56,704 bases of DNA from Methylophaga sulfidovorans (GTDB taxonomy: Bacteria > Pseudomonadota > Gammaproteobacteria > Nitrosococcales > Methylophagaceae): positions 1 to 56,704 of the forward strand of contig NZ_FOSH01000012.1 in the NCBI RefSeq assembly GCF_900114205.1. Direction: 5' to 3'. Below the pieces are notes generated by a model. It was not told where the DNA came from and made no database searches. It saw only the letters and a program-made list of their open reading frames with translations. Of the stretch, positions 11,818 to 21,588 are shown in pieces. The translations under genes were made by a program, and so were the position numbers. Position 1 is the first letter of the stretch. Each line of letters opens with the position of its first letter.

Positions 11818-12924
11818 ATGGCTTCTGCTGAATTTTATATGGCTAGAGCCATAGAACTTGCCAAGCACGGGCTTTATACCACTGATCCCAATCCTCGCGT
11901 TGGCTGTGTCATTGTCAAAGATAATGAGATTGTTGGCGAAGGCTGGCATCAGCGGGCGGGTGAAGGTCACGCTGAAGTGAATGCACTTCACCAGGCTGGA
12001 GATAATGCCAAAGGTGCTGATTGTTACGTTACTCTTGAACCGTGCAGTCATTATGGACGAACTCCTCCCTGTGCTGATGCCTTAGTTAATGCGGGAGTCA
12101 AGCGTGTCTTTATTGCGATGACGGATCCGAATCCTGTTGTGTCTGGCTCCGGCATACACCGCTTGCGAGAGGCAGGTATTGAAGTTCATACCAAGCTGTT
12201 AAGTTCAGAGTCTGAGAAGCTTAATCCAGGTTTTTCGCATCGTATGCGCTATGGGCGGCCATATATAAGAAGTAAAGTCGCTATGAGTCTTGATGGTCGC
12301 ACAGCAATGGCTTCTGGCGAAAGTAAATGGATAACCGGACCGATGGCCAGACTTGATGTACAAAAACTGCGTGCACGTAGTTCAGCCATCATGACAGGTA
12401 TTGGTACAGTACTTGCCGATGATCCGCAGATGAATGTGCGATTTTCTCAGTCAGATGACAATTGGTATCCTTCCGGACAGAAAGTCAGACAACCACTTAA
12501 AATTGTGGTTGATAGTGAAGGGCGCTTGCCCGCAGATGCTCAAATTCTTAAAGAAGGTAAAGTGTTGGTGATTACGGCGAAAGATATTGCTGTAACCGAT
12601 GCGGCTGAATGTCTGGTCCTGCCTTCGTCTGATAATAATATTGATTTGAATGCATTAATGGCTGTTTTAGCTCAGCGTGAAATAAATGAGTTAATGGTAG
12701 AGGCCGGTGGTGTTTTGAATGGCGCTTTATTGAAAGCGGGCCTAATTGATGAGTTAATTATTTATATGGCACCTAAAATCATGGGTGATATGGCTCGTGG
12801 CGTCTTTCATTTACCTGATATGGTGTCTATGGCTCAGAATATTTCTTTAGAAATCGATGATATTCGTGCAGTGGGGCAAGATTGGCGTATCACTGCAAAA
12901 CCTATATATAGCGAGGAATCTTAA
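11818..12924 (+). CDS. ribD: Riboflavin biosynthesis deaminase/reductase RibD
   Basis: RibD is bifunctional: it deaminates the pyrimidine formed from GTP, then reduces its ribosyl group. The N-terminal deaminase has the zinc motif GHAEVNAL and PCSHYGRTPPC. The C-terminal reductase starts near SKVAMSLDGRTAMASGESKW. Length is 368 aa, like E. coli RibD (367). The 108-bp gap before it is the largest in this part of the operon. No FMN riboswitch is seen in the gap. ribE follows after 3 nt. Confidence 0.97.
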   Translation: MASAEFYMARAIELAKHGLYTTDPNPRVGCVIVKDNEIVGEGWHQRAGEGHAEVNALHQAGDNAKGADCYVTLEPCSHYGRTPPCADALVNAGVKRVFIAMTDPNPVVSGSGIHRLREAGIEVHTKLLSSESEKLNPGFSHRMRYGRPYIRSKVAMSLDGRTAMASGESKWITGPMARLDVQKLRARSSAIMTGIGTVLADDPQMNVRFSQSDDNWYPSGQKVRQPLKIVVDSEGRLPADAQILKEGKVLVITAKDIAVTDAAECLVLPSSDNNIDLNALMAVLAQREINELMVEAGGVLNGALLKAGLIDELIIYMAPKIMGDMARGVFHLPDMVSMAQNISLEIDDIRAVGQDWRITAKPIYSEES

Positions 12925-12927
12925 TCC

Positions 12928-13548
12928 ATGTTTACCGGTATTATAGCGGCGATTGGCCAGGTCACCTCTGTTGCTCCAAGTGGTGGCGACATGAGACTAA
13001 AAGTAGCTACTCAGAAATTAGACCTATCGGATGTCAGTCTCGGGGACAGTATTGCTATTAATGGGGTTTGTCTAACCGTTGTTGAATTAGATGAATCTCA
13101 TGTCAGTTTTGATGTGTCCAAAGAAAGTCTTGAACGCACAGCACTTTCACAAATTACAGCAGGGTCGTCGGTTAACCTTGAAAAAGCACTGGCTGTCGGC
13201 GATCGTCTTGGTGGACATATGGTCAGTGGCCATGTGGATGGTTTAGGTAAGGTCTTACAACTGACACCATCAGCACGCTCTGTTCAGTTTCGCATTGAAG
13301 TGCCTGCTAATCTGGAACGATATATTGCTGAAAAGGGTTCTATTTCTATAGATGGAGTCAGTCTAACTGTAAATGAAGTAGGGCCAGGCTGGTTTGAAAT
13401 CAATATCATTCCGCATACCATGCAGGAAACCATTATTAAAGAATATAAAGCCGGCACTATGGTTAATTTAGAAGTTGACTTGATTGCCCGCTATTTAGAA
13501 CGTTTATTACCTGGCCAGACGTCAGGTGTTATGAACGATACACAGTAA
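12928..13548 (+). CDS. ribE: Riboflavin synthase, alpha subunit
   Basis: The enzyme (called RibC in E. coli) dismutates two 6,7-dimethyl-8-ribityllumazine molecules into riboflavin. The 206-aa protein starts with the diagnostic MFTGII and shows the internal duplication of the family, with two lumazine-binding repeats. Each repeat has an INGVCLTV / IDGVSLTV motif (about 46-53 and 145-152). It lies between ribD and ribBA. Confidence 0.97.
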   Translation: MFTGIIAAIGQVTSVAPSGGDMRLKVATQKLDLSDVSLGDSIAINGVCLTVVELDESHVSFDVSKESLERTALSQITAGSSVNLEKALAVGDRLGGHMVSGHVDGLGKVLQLTPSARSVQFRIEVPANLERYIAEKGSISIDGVSLTVNEVGPGWFEINIIPHTMQETIIKEYKAGTMVNLEVDLIARYLERLLPGQTSGVMNDTQ

Positions 13549-13568
13549 AATACGGTTATACGTCAAAT

Positions 13569-14690
13569 ATGCAACTTAATAGCACAGAAGAGATTATCGA
13601 GGATCTGAGACAGGGGAAAATGGTTATCATCATGGATGATGAAGATCGTGAAAATGAGGGCGACCTCATTATGGCTGCAGAAAAAGTAACGCCAGAAGCG
13701 ATCAATTTTATGGCACGCTTTGGCCGTGGCCTGATTTGCCTGACGCTAACAGAAAACCGTTGTCGTGAATTACGCTTACCTTTAATGGTCAGTGATAACC
13801 AGACGCCATATTCAACTAATTTTACTGTATCAATCGAAGCCGCTGAAGGGGTAACAACTGGTATTTCAGCTGCCGATCGTGCATTGACTGTGCAAGTCGC
13901 TGTTGATCCTGCTTCAAGCCCTGAAGATTTGGTTCAACCAGGCCATATTTTTCCATTAAAAGCGCAGCCGGGTGGTGTGTTAACACGTGCTGGTCATACT
14001 GAAGCTGGCTGTGATTTAGCGCAGCTTGCAGGCTTATCCCCAGCCGCAGTGATTGTCGAAATATTAAATGATGATGGCAGTATGGCCAGACGTCCAGACT
14101 TAGAGACGTTTGCTCAAACCCATAATCTGAAAATTGGTACGATTGCTGACCTGATAAGTTACCGACTTGAAAATGAAATGACAGTCGAAAAATTATCTCA
14201 ATGCCAGTTTCCTACAGAATATGGCGACTTCCAGCTTTTCAGCTTCCAGGATTCAGTGAATTCTCAAGTACACCTGGCCTTAACATATGGTGATATTGAA
14301 GCTGATGAGGAAACGCTGGTACGTGTGCATATGGCTGATCCACTTAGTGATATCTTAGGCTCAATTAGAGAAACGCCACATTGGCCAGTGCATCAGGTGC
14401 TGAAAAAAATACAAGAAACTGGCAAAGGGGTTTTAGTTGTATTGCGACTACCTGCACAGAATAAACAACTAGCCGCTAAAATTGCCCGTTATGAGCGCGA
14501 AGATCTCGATGAAAGTCCTTTACCGGTAAAAGGCGGCTGGGATTTACGTACATTTGGGGTTGGCGCACAAATTCTGTCAGCATTAGGCGTGAAGAAAATG
14601 CGCGTGATGGGCACGCCGACGAAGTTAACAGGTGTCTCAGGGTTTGGACTTGAGTTAGCTGGTTATCTGGAAGCTGACGAGACTGAGTAA
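13569..14690 (+). CDS. ribBA: 3,4-dihydroxy-2-butanone 4-phosphate synthase with degenerate GTP cyclohydrolase II domain (RibBX-like)
   Basis: The N-terminal half (1-200) is an intact DHBP synthase that makes the four-carbon unit of riboflavin from ribulose 5-phosphate: [11 protein letters not shown] (23-33) and [10 protein letters not shown] (141-150). The C-terminal half has the overall GTP cyclohydrolase II fold pattern. It lacks the zinc ligands: where RibA has ECLTG and RCDCG, this protein reads MADPL and RETPH. The QEGRGIGL catalytic stretch is replaced as well. It is therefore probably only a DHBP synthase, as described for RibBX-type proteins, and a separate RibA should exist elsewhere. 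lpxB starts 2 nt after the stop, where ribH would be expected. Confidence 0.93.
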   Translation: MQLNSTEEIIEDLRQGKMVIIMDDEDRENEGDLIMAAEKVTPEAINFMARFGRGLICLTLTENRCRELRLPLMVSDNQTPYSTNFTVSIEAAEGVTTGISAADRALTVQVAVDPASSPEDLVQPGHIFPLKAQPGGVLTRAGHTEAGCDLAQLAGLSPAAVIVEILNDDGSMARRPDLETFAQTHNLKIGTIADLISYRLENEMTVEKLSQCQFPTEYGDFQLFSFQDSVNSQVHLALTYGDIEADEETLVRVHMADPLSDILGSIRETPHWPVHQVLKKIQETGKGVLVVLRLPAQNKQLAAKIARYEREDLDESPLPVKGGWDLRTFGVGAQILSALGVKKMRVMGTPTKLTGVSGFGLELAGYLEADETE

Positions 14691-14692
14691 GC

Positions 14693-15835
14693 ATGCCTGA
14701 ATTATTTGTAGTGGCAGGTGAGGCTTCTGGCGATGCCCATGCCGGCAGAATGTTAAAAGCCTTAAAACATCACCGGCCTGATATCGTTGTTTCCGGTATC
14801 GGTGGTGATACCATGCGCGACGCTGGCGTTGATATTGTCACTGATTTTGCTGAGCTTGCTGTGATGGGGCTGGTTGAGGTCATAAAACGCTATTCTCATA
14901 TCAAAGCCATCTTTGATAAAACCGTCGAGCATTTAGCTTCAAATAAACCTGATGCCTTAATTTTAGTCGACTATCCGGGGTTTAATCTAAAACTAGCTAA
15001 AAAAGCCCATGAGCTGGGTATTCCGGTTATTTACTACATCAGTCCCAAAATATGGGCCTGGCGCTCTGGCCGGATTAAAGCCATAAAGCGCTACGTTGAT
15101 TTGATGTTGGTGCTGTTTCCTTTTGAGCAGTCACTTTATGAAAAAGCCAATGTGCCTGTGAAATGTGTTGGTCATCCCTTGGTGGATGCCGTTCATTCAG
15201 CGTTGACTCCTGAGCAGGCAAAGTCGCATTTTTCACTTAATGCCAAAGCACCCGTGTTAGGTTTGTTCCCGGGCAGTCGTCGGAGTGAGGTGCAAGCATT
15301 ACTACCGGTGATGTTAGCGACCGCCGAGCATATTCAACAGCGTGACAGCTCTGTTCAGGTTATCTTACCGTTGGCACCTGGATTGGATTGGACATTGATT
15401 GAGCCATTTTTGTCAGAAACCGCGGTAAAAGTGGAAGTCATTTCCGGTGAGTTTTATGATGTCATTCGCAGTTGTGATGCGATTGTCGCTGCATCAGGTA
15501 CCGTGACTTTAGAAATTGCTTTGCTAGGCATCCCTCATTTAATTACTTACCGTGTTGCACCATTGACCTATCATATTCTTAAACGACTGGTGAAAATTCC
15601 CTATGTTGGTTTATGTAATATCGTGACTGGAAAAAATATCGTCACTGAGCTATTACAAAAACAGGTGTCGGTGGCAGAGTTAGCGCCAAGAGTGCTGTAC
15701 TTTTTAACTGCAGCTGATGCCAAACACCATGCTGAATCTGTTCAACAGCAAGTGCTTACAGCATTAGGCCCTTCTGGTGGTGCAGACAATGCAGCTAAAG
15801 CGGTTATCTCATTTATTGATAGTAAATCGTCATGA
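14693..15835 (+). CDS. lpxB: Lipid-A-disaccharide synthase
   Basis: LpxB joins UDP-2,3-diacylglucosamine to lipid X to form the lipid A disaccharide at the inner membrane surface. The 380-aa length is normal (E. coli 382). The N-terminal [15 protein letters not shown] motif (7-21), the [13 protein letters not shown] segment and the GSRRSEV element identify the GT19 family. It starts 2 nt after the ribBA stop and overlaps rnhB by 4 nt (ATGA). lpxB-rnhB is the usual pair, but lpxD-fabZ-lpxA are not upstream here. Confidence 0.97.
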   Translation: MPELFVVAGEASGDAHAGRMLKALKHHRPDIVVSGIGGDTMRDAGVDIVTDFAELAVMGLVEVIKRYSHIKAIFDKTVEHLASNKPDALILVDYPGFNLKLAKKAHELGIPVIYYISPKIWAWRSGRIKAIKRYVDLMLVLFPFEQSLYEKANVPVKCVGHPLVDAVHSALTPEQAKSHFSLNAKAPVLGLFPGSRRSEVQALLPVMLATAEHIQQRDSSVQVILPLAPGLDWTLIEPFLSETAVKVEVISGEFYDVIRSCDAIVAASGTVTLEIALLGIPHLITYRVAPLTYHILKRLVKIPYVGLCNIVTGKNIVTELLQKQVSVAELAPRVLYFLTAADAKHHAESVQQQVLTALGPSGGADNAAKAVISFIDSKSS

Positions 15836-16407
15836 TAGATACTATTTATGTTGCCGGAGTAGATGAGGTCGGGCGTGGTCCTTTAGCCGGCCCTGTTGTG
15901 ACAGCAGCCGTCATTCTTGATCCACAAAACCCTATACTCGGTCTGGCAGATTCAAAAAAGCTCACGGAAAAGCGAAGAGAAATGTTGGTTCCACTTATTA
16001 AACAGCACGCACTGGCGTGGGCTATGGGTAGAGCAGAGCCAGATGAGATTGATGAGCTTAATATCTTACAGGCGAGTTTACTTGCTATGAAAAGAGCGGT
16101 TGAAGCTTTATCTGTCGTGCCAGAACATGTGCTTGTCGATGGCATTCATGCCCCCAAACTTAATTGTCCTGTCACCACCATTATCAAAGGTGATCAGTCT
16201 GAGCCCGCCATCGCTGCAGCTTCAATTTTAGCTAAAGTGGCTCGCGACCAGGAAATGGTGGCACTGGATGAGGTGTATCCTGGCTATGGTTTTGCACAGC
16301 ATAAAGGTTATCCAACCAAGCAGCATCAACAAGCACTTCTTACTCTAGGTGTAACAGATATACACCGACGCTCATTTGGCCCGGTCCGGTCTGCCTTATC
16401 ATCATGA
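15832..16407 (+). CDS. rnhB: Ribonuclease HII
   Basis: RNase HII cuts RNA in RNA-DNA hybrids and starts removal of single ribonucleotides from DNA. The 191-aa protein has the catalytic D11-E12 in [17 protein letters not shown]103 in LVDG, and the later [12 protein letters not shown] motif with the fourth carboxylate. It is translationally coupled to lpxB through an ATGA overlap. Confidence 0.97.
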   Translation: MIDTIYVAGVDEVGRGPLAGPVVTAAVILDPQNPILGLADSKKLTEKRREMLVPLIKQHALAWAMGRAEPDEIDELNILQASLLAMKRAVEALSVVPEHVLVDGIHAPKLNCPVTTIIKGDQSEPAIAAASILAKVARDQEMVALDEVYPGYGFAQHKGYPTKQHQQALLTLGVTDIHRRSFGPVRSALSS

Positions 16408-16462
16408 TGCTCAATTATATAAATCATAGAAATGTTAATGAGCATGGTATTATTCAAAACTT

Positions 16463-17827
16463 ATGCTGTCGTTAAATAAAATCTTCAACAAATTGGTGAG
16501 AGGCAAAAACGGTCAAAATCCGCAACAAGCGCGTGAACCGTTAATTATCCCTCGTAGCGAACACACGATTTCGCGTAAACAGATTAGTCAACACGCACTC
16601 AAGGTACTGTATACCTTGAAAGAGGGGGGCTATGAAGCTTACTTGGTCGGTGGTTGTGTTCGTGATTTATTGCTTGGATATGAGCCGAAAGATTTTGATG
16701 TCGCCACTAATGCATCTCCGGAACAAGTGCATAGCTTGTTTAAACGTAGCCAATTGATTGGTCGGCGATTTAAGCTGGTGCATGTCAGGTTTGGACGTGA
16801 AGTTATTGAGGTAGCTACCTTCCGTGCTCCTCCAGAAGCCAAACAGCATGTTGATACCCAAGGCCGTATCATGCAGGACAATGTCTTCGGCACATTAGAG
16901 CAAGATGCCTGGCGCCGCGACTTTACTATTAATGCCCTTTATTACAATATCAGAGACTTCTCGATTATTGACTACACGGGTGGTATGGCTGATCTTAATG
17001 CTGGCCTGATTCGTTTGATTGGGGACGTTGAAACACGCTATCGGGAAGATCCTGTCCGTATGCTGAGAGCCTGTCGCTTTTTGGCTAAGCTTGGCTTAAA
17101 ACTGGATAAAGAGACTGAGCAGGGTATTTTTGACTGGGCTCATTTGATTAGAGATATCCCACCGGCACGACTGTTTGATGAAACACTTAAACTGTATCTA
17201 AGTGGCCAGGCCGCCATGACACATGATTTACTCTGCCATTACGGTCTGTTTGAACATCTTTATCCACAAACTGCTGCTTTGCTACATGAAGAACAAGATG
17301 GTTATCCAAGAACGATGCTGATGAAAGCATTAGAAAACACGGACATCCGTATCTCTGCCAATAAACCTGTCACTCCGGCATTTTTATTCGCAGCGATTTT
17401 ATGGGAACCTGTAAGACAACGTACCGTATTGCTGATGACCAACGGTATGCCAGAAATTCCAGCGATGCAACGAGCTTCATCCGAGATTATTGGTGAGCAA
17501 ATCCAACGTGTTGCTATTCCAAAACGTTACAGTTTAGTCACTCGTGATATATGGACTTTACAACCACGATTGTTAAAACGTCAGGGTAAAAGAGCATTCA
17601 AAACGTTGTTACATCCAAAATTTCGTGCAGCCTATGACTTTTTAGCACTTAGGGCAGACGCAGGGGAACCGCTGGCCGAACCCGTCGAATGGTGGACAAA
17701 GTTTCAGACTGAAACAGCAACACAGCAACAAGCCATGGTTGATTCTCTTGGTAACGAAGCCAGTGTGAAAAAGCCTCGCCGTCGTCGCCGACGTCGGCCT
17801 TCAGCTAAAAAAACGGAACAGAATTAA
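16463..17827 (+). CDS. pcnB: Poly(A) polymerase PcnB
   Basis: PcnB adds 3' poly(A) tails that target bacterial RNAs for decay. The 454-aa protein has the class II nucleotidyltransferase head with GG at 63-64 and the metal-binding D77-F-D79 in KDFDVATNA, then the RRDFTINAL motif. A very basic C-terminal tail (KKPRRRRRRRPSAKK) is typical of PcnB rather than of tRNA CCA-adding enzymes. Its stop overlaps the folK start by one base (TAATG), and pcnB-folK-panB-panC is a conserved gammaproteobacterial cluster. Confidence 0.96.
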   Translation: MLSLNKIFNKLVRGKNGQNPQQAREPLIIPRSEHTISRKQISQHALKVLYTLKEGGYEAYLVGGCVRDLLLGYEPKDFDVATNASPEQVHSLFKRSQLIGRRFKLVHVRFGREVIEVATFRAPPEAKQHVDTQGRIMQDNVFGTLEQDAWRRDFTINALYYNIRDFSIIDYTGGMADLNAGLIRLIGDVETRYREDPVRMLRACRFLAKLGLKLDKETEQGIFDWAHLIRDIPPARLFDETLKLYLSGQAAMTHDLLCHYGLFEHLYPQTAALLHEEQDGYPRTMLMKALENTDIRISANKPVTPAFLFAAILWEPVRQRTVLLMTNGMPEIPAMQRASSEIIGEQIQRVAIPKRYSLVTRDIWTLQPRLLKRQGKRAFKTLLHPKFRAAYDFLALRADAGEPLAEPVEWWTKFQTETATQQQAMVDSLGNEASVKKPRRRRRRRPSAKKTEQN

Positions 17828-18312
17828 TGCGGGTGTTTATCGGACTGGGCAGTAATTTAGATGACCCGCAAACACAAATTCTGACAGCGATTGCTGATAT
17901 AAAAAATCTGGATGACACTCATCTGCTGAGCCAATCATCGCTTTATCATAGCCCGCCAATGGGGCCTCAGGACCAGCCTGATTATGTCAATGCGGTGGTG
18001 GAAGTCGATACAGCATTGCCGCCACATCTATTGCTTGATAACCTGCAAAAACTCGAACAAAAGCACGGAAGAATAAAAAAGCGACATTGGGGTGAGCGTA
18101 CGCTGGATCTAGATATTTTGCTTTATTCTAATCTGATAATTGATGATGAAAGATTAAAAGTGCCACATCCGGGCTTAACAGAACGTGCTTTTGTGGTGTA
18201 CCCATTAGCTGAAATTGCTGCTGATATCACTATTCCTGGTAAAGGTGATTTAGCAACGATAAAGCAAAATTGTCCTTTGGATGGATTGAGAAAAGTGGAA
18301 ATGCATAAATAA
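17827..18312 (+). CDS. folK: 6-hydroxymethyl-7,8-dihydropterin pyrophosphokinase
   Basis: FolK (HPPK) transfers pyrophosphate from ATP to hydroxymethyl-dihydropterin in folate synthesis. The 161-aa protein (E. coli 159) has the GLGSNLDDP start, the YVNAV segment, the flexible-loop arginine/tryptophan region RHWGERTLDLDIL and the PHPGLTERAFV motif. Both ends overlap the neighbouring genes by one base, so it is embedded in the pcnB-folK-dNK-panB-panC operon. Confidence 0.97.
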   Translation: MRVFIGLGSNLDDPQTQILTAIADIKNLDDTHLLSQSSLYHSPPMGPQDQPDYVNAVVEVDTALPPHLLLDNLQKLEQKHGRIKKRHWGERTLDLDILLYSNLIIDDERLKVPHPGLTERAFVVYPLAEIAADITIPGKGDLATIKQNCPLDGLRKVEMHK

Positions 18313-18971
18313 TGAATCACTCGCTAACACATCGTTATATTGTGGTTGAAGGACCGATTGGCGTGGGTAAGACCCATTTAGTGAAACGGTTGGCCGAGAG
18401 TTTTTCTGGTTCGGTTTTACTTGAGCAACCTGAGCAAAATCCGTTTTTAGAAAAGTTTTATCTTTACCCAAAACAGTCTGCTTTACCCACACAGTTGAGT
18501 TTTTTAATGCAACGGGTCAAGTTAGGTAAATCGTTAAATCAGGATGATTTATTTAACGATCTGCATATTGCTGATTTTATGGTGGAAAAAGATAAGTTAT
18601 TTGCTCAAATTTCCTTGGATGACGATGAGTTAGCTTTATATAACATGGTCTATGATAATTTGACCTTACATCATAGAACACCGGATTTAGTTATTTATCT
18701 GCAAGCATCATTACCGGTGTTGAAGTCGCGTATTGCTCAGCGTGGTATCAGTTATGAGCAACACGTGGAAGAAGGTTATCTGAAACGTCTAGCTGACACT
18801 TACGCCGATTTTTTCCATTACTACGATGCATCACCACTTTTAATTGTGAATGCAGAGCAGATCGATCTGGTGAATGGTGATCAGGACTATCTGCAATTAC
18901 TGGAACAGATCTGTAATATTCAAAGTGGTCGTCATTATTACAATCCCTTGCCCGTCTCAGAGAAGAAATAA
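18312..18971 (+). CDS. Deoxynucleoside kinase family protein
   Basis: This 219-aa P-loop kinase resembles deoxyadenosine/deoxyguanosine kinases of the dNK family. It has GPIGVGKT (15-22), the catalytic-base region LLEQPEQNPFL, the LSFLMQRV helix, and the LID arginines in RIAQRGISYEQ. The usual D/E-R-S motif after strand 3 is replaced by ADFMVEKDKLFA, where Asp is kept but Arg is lost. A similar substitution occurs in the subfamily found between folK and panB in other gammaproteobacteria (recalled, not checked). The natural substrate is uncertain. The start codon shares a base with the folK stop. Confidence 0.85.
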   Translation: MNHSLTHRYIVVEGPIGVGKTHLVKRLAESFSGSVLLEQPEQNPFLEKFYLYPKQSALPTQLSFLMQRVKLGKSLNQDDLFNDLHIADFMVEKDKLFAQISLDDDELALYNMVYDNLTLHHRTPDLVIYLQASLPVLKSRIAQRGISYEQHVEEGYLKRLADTYADFFHYYDASPLLIVNAEQIDLVNGDQDYLQLLEQICNIQSGRHYYNPLPVSEKK

Positions 18972-18973
18972 TC

Positions 18974-19768
18974 ATGAGCCGAATTAGCCTTAAACATCTG
19001 CGTCAAATGAAAGTGGCGCAGGAAAAAATTGCTGTTTTAACAGCCTATGATGCCAGCTTCAGCTATGCACTTGAAAAAGCTGGTGTGGATGTACTTCTGG
19101 TAGGTGATTCGCTAGGCATGGTCATCCAGGGGCAGGAAAGTACTGTCCCCGTCAGTGTTGACGATATTATTTATCACACAGCCAATGTTATCCGTGGCAG
19201 CGATAAATTATTTGTCATCGCCGATATGCCATTTATGAGTTATGCCAACCCAGAGCAAGCTATCAAAAACGCTGCTCGGCTGATGGCTGAAGGTGGTGCG
19301 CAAATGGTCAAACTGGAAGGTGGTGCTGTCATCACCGAAACAGTGAAACAGCTCACGGCACGTGGTATTCCTGTCTGTGGACATTTAGGCTTATTACCGC
19401 AGTCGGTTCATCGCTTAGGTGGGTATATTGTGCAAGGCCGTGAGACAGAAGCGGCTGAAGAACTGATTGCTGATGCGATTAGTTTGCAAGAAGCCGGTGC
19501 CGACATGCTGGTGTTGGAATGCGTGCCTGCAACGCTGGGAGCCGTCATTACCAAACAGCTGGATATTCCGGTGATCGGAATTGGTGCTGGTAGTGACTGT
19601 GACGGCCAAGTGCTGGTGGTGTATGACATGTTGGGGTTAACGCCTGGCAAACGACCAAGATTCAGCCATGACTTCTTAGCAGATACAGGCTCTATTCAGA
19701 CAGCCATTGAGTTATATGTGAGCGCGGTTAAATCTGGCGCATTTCCTAATTCGGAGCAGCAATTCTAA
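18974..19768 (+). CDS. panB: 3-methyl-2-oxobutanoate hydroxymethyltransferase
   Basis: PanB adds a hydroxymethyl group from 5,10-methylene-THF to alpha-ketoisovalerate, giving ketopantoate for pantothenate and CoA. At 264 aa it equals E. coli PanB. The LTAYDASFSYALEKAGVDV start, the VGDSLGMV metal/substrate region, GHLGLLPQSV and the IGIGAGSDCDGQVLV block are intact. It overlaps panC by one codon (TAATGG). Confidence 0.98.
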   Translation: MSRISLKHLRQMKVAQEKIAVLTAYDASFSYALEKAGVDVLLVGDSLGMVIQGQESTVPVSVDDIIYHTANVIRGSDKLFVIADMPFMSYANPEQAIKNAARLMAEGGAQMVKLEGGAVITETVKQLTARGIPVCGHLGLLPQSVHRLGGYIVQGRETEAAEELIADAISLQEAGADMLVLECVPATLGAVITKQLDIPVIGIGAGSDCDGQVLVVYDMLGLTPGKRPRFSHDFLADTGSIQTAIELYVSAVKSGAFPNSEQQF

Positions 19769-20622
19769 TGGCGATTGCAGAAAACCTGAGTGCTTTAAAA
19801 ACACGTATTAAAAGCTGGCGTCAGCAAAATGAAGTCATTGCTTTTGTCCCTACCATGGGCAACCTGCATGAAGGTCATTTGTCTTTAGTACAAAAGGCCC
19901 GTGAACTGGCCGATAGGGTTGTAGTGAGTATTTTTGTCAATCCATTACAGTTTAATGATGAACAGGATTTATCCAATTATCCGCGCACATTGAGTGATGA
20001 TGTGCAATTACTGAGTGAACTTGATTGTGAGTTGATTTTCACGCCAACTGAAGAAATGATGTATCCGAATGGGATGGCATCGCTAACAAAAGTTATTGTG
20101 CCCGGGTTTGATGATAAATTATGTGGTAAAGGTCGTCCTGGCCATTTTGATGGTGTCGCAACCGTTGTGACGAAATTATTCAATATGGTTCAGCCGGATA
20201 TTGCGATTTTTGGTGAGAAAGACTACCAGCAGTTAATGTTAATTAAGAAGCTGGTCACTGATTTGAACTTAACGGTGGATGTCATTGGCGTACCAACAAA
20301 ACGTCAGGATAGTGGGCTGGCGATGAGTTCCAGGAACACTTTGTTAAGCCAAAAACAATTAGTTCAGGCACCATTTTTATACAAAACACTGCTGGCAACT
20401 AAACAAGCGATTGAAGAGCAGGGCGAGACTGACTTTTCTTTATTGTGTACACAAGCGAAACAACAGTTACAAAAAGCGGGTTTAGAACCTGAGTATGTAG
20501 ATATTCGCCGCGCAGAAGATTTAGAACTTGCCAGTGCAGATGACAAACAACTTCGTATTCTTGCGGCTGCCCTACTGGGAAGCGTACGATTAATAGATAA
20601 TATCGCTTGCGACCTTGCCTGA
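19768..20622 (+). CDS. panC: Pantothenate synthetase
   Basis: PanC condenses pantoate and beta-alanine with ATP. The 284-aa protein has the FVPTMGNLHEGHLSLV nucleotide-binding HIGH-like motif, IFVNPLQFN, FGEKDYQQL and the KMSKS-like MSSRN element. It is coupled to panB and is followed 51 nt later by panD, so beta-alanine supply and use are adjacent. Confidence 0.98.
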   Translation: MAIAENLSALKTRIKSWRQQNEVIAFVPTMGNLHEGHLSLVQKARELADRVVVSIFVNPLQFNDEQDLSNYPRTLSDDVQLLSELDCELIFTPTEEMMYPNGMASLTKVIVPGFDDKLCGKGRPGHFDGVATVVTKLFNMVQPDIAIFGEKDYQQLMLIKKLVTDLNLTVDVIGVPTKRQDSGLAMSSRNTLLSQKQLVQAPFLYKTLLATKQAIEEQGETDFSLLCTQAKQQLQKAGLEPEYVDIRRAEDLELASADDKQLRILAAALLGSVRLIDNIACDLA

Positions 20623-20673
20623 TTTTTCTTAAAAAGCGATAATATCAAGCTATTTCATAAGAACATTCTGGCT

Positions 20674-21054
20674 ATGCAACTGACCTTTTTAAAAGCAAAA
20701 TTACATCGTGCTTGCGTCACTCATTCCGAGTTGGAATACGAGGGCTCGTGTGCAATTGATGGAAAATTACTGGAAGCGGCCGGTATTCACGAATATGAGC
20801 AAATCCAGATTTATAACGTCGCCAATGGCGAACGCTTTACTACCTATGCTATTCGTGCAGAAGATGGCTCAAATATTATCTCTGTTAATGGTGCGGCAGC
20901 TCATAAAGCCTCTCCCGGAGATCGTTTAATCATTTGTGCTTTTGCCACACTGGATGCCAAAGAAGTCGAAAACTTTAAGCCAACACTGGTGTATCTCGAC
21001 GAAAAAAACGATATCACACACATGCGTCACGCTATTCCTGTTCAAGCTGCATAA
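20674..21054 (+). CDS. panD: Aspartate 1-decarboxylase
   Basis: PanD makes beta-alanine from aspartate using a pyruvoyl group formed by self-cleavage. The 126-aa proenzyme has the cleavage site G24-S25 ([10 protein letters not shown]). The downstream YNVANGERF and [12 protein letters not shown] motifs form the active site. With panB and panC this completes the pantothenate branch apart from ketopantoate reductase (panE), which is not here. Confidence 0.97.
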   Translation: MQLTFLKAKLHRACVTHSELEYEGSCAIDGKLLEAAGIHEYEQIQIYNVANGERFTTYAIRAEDGSNIISVNGAAAHKASPGDRLIICAFATLDAKEVENFKPTLVYLDEKNDITHMRHAIPVQAA

Positions 21055-21075
21055 AAAGAAACGAGTACTAAATCA

Positions 21076-21588
21076 ATGGAAAGATTGTTTGAAAAAGCGC
21101 TCTGGAATAGTCGTTTTGTTGTACTCATAGCCGTTATTGCCAGCCTGCTTACCGCATTAGCCATGTTTTATATGGCAACGGTTGATGTCTATTATTTACT
21201 TTCTCATCTTGGCGAATACATGTCACCTGATCTGATTGGTGATGCCAGAAAGGATTTTCGTGCTGAAACTGTGGCTCACGTCGTTGAAGTGATTGATGGC
21301 TATTTGCTGGCGACCGTACTTTTTATCTTCTCTCTGGGCTTGTATGAACTGTTTATCAGTAAAATCGAAGAAGCAGAAGAGAGTGAGAGCTCGAAAGTAT
21401 TAGCTATTCACAGTTTGGATGATCTAAAAGCACGTTTAGGCCGTGTTGTTTTGATGATTCTAATTGTTAACTTTTTCGAACATGCCATTAGCATGGACTT
21501 TCACGGTCCGCTTGATTTGCTAGCACTCGCTGGTGGTATTGGCCTTATCGCATTGGCTTTATACTTCTCCCACGCTGACGATCATTAA
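21076..21588 (+). CDS. UPF0114 (YqhA-like) membrane protein
   Basis: The 170-aa protein resembles E. coli YqhA: it begins MERLFEKALWNSRFVVLIAV and has about four hydrophobic segments (near 13-35, 73-95, 115-135 and 145-165). The linker between the second and third is acidic. The family's function is unknown. It follows panD by 21 nt and is probably cotranscribed. Its stop is immediately followed by the Pho-box-like array of the next gene. Confidence 0.85.
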   Translation: MERLFEKALWNSRFVVLIAVIASLLTALAMFYMATVDVYYLLSHLGEYMSPDLIGDARKDFRAETVAHVVEVIDGYLLATVLFIFSLGLYELFISKIEEAEESESSKVLAIHSLDDLKARLGRVVLMILIVNFFEHAISMDFHGPLDLLALAGGIGLIALALYFSHADDH

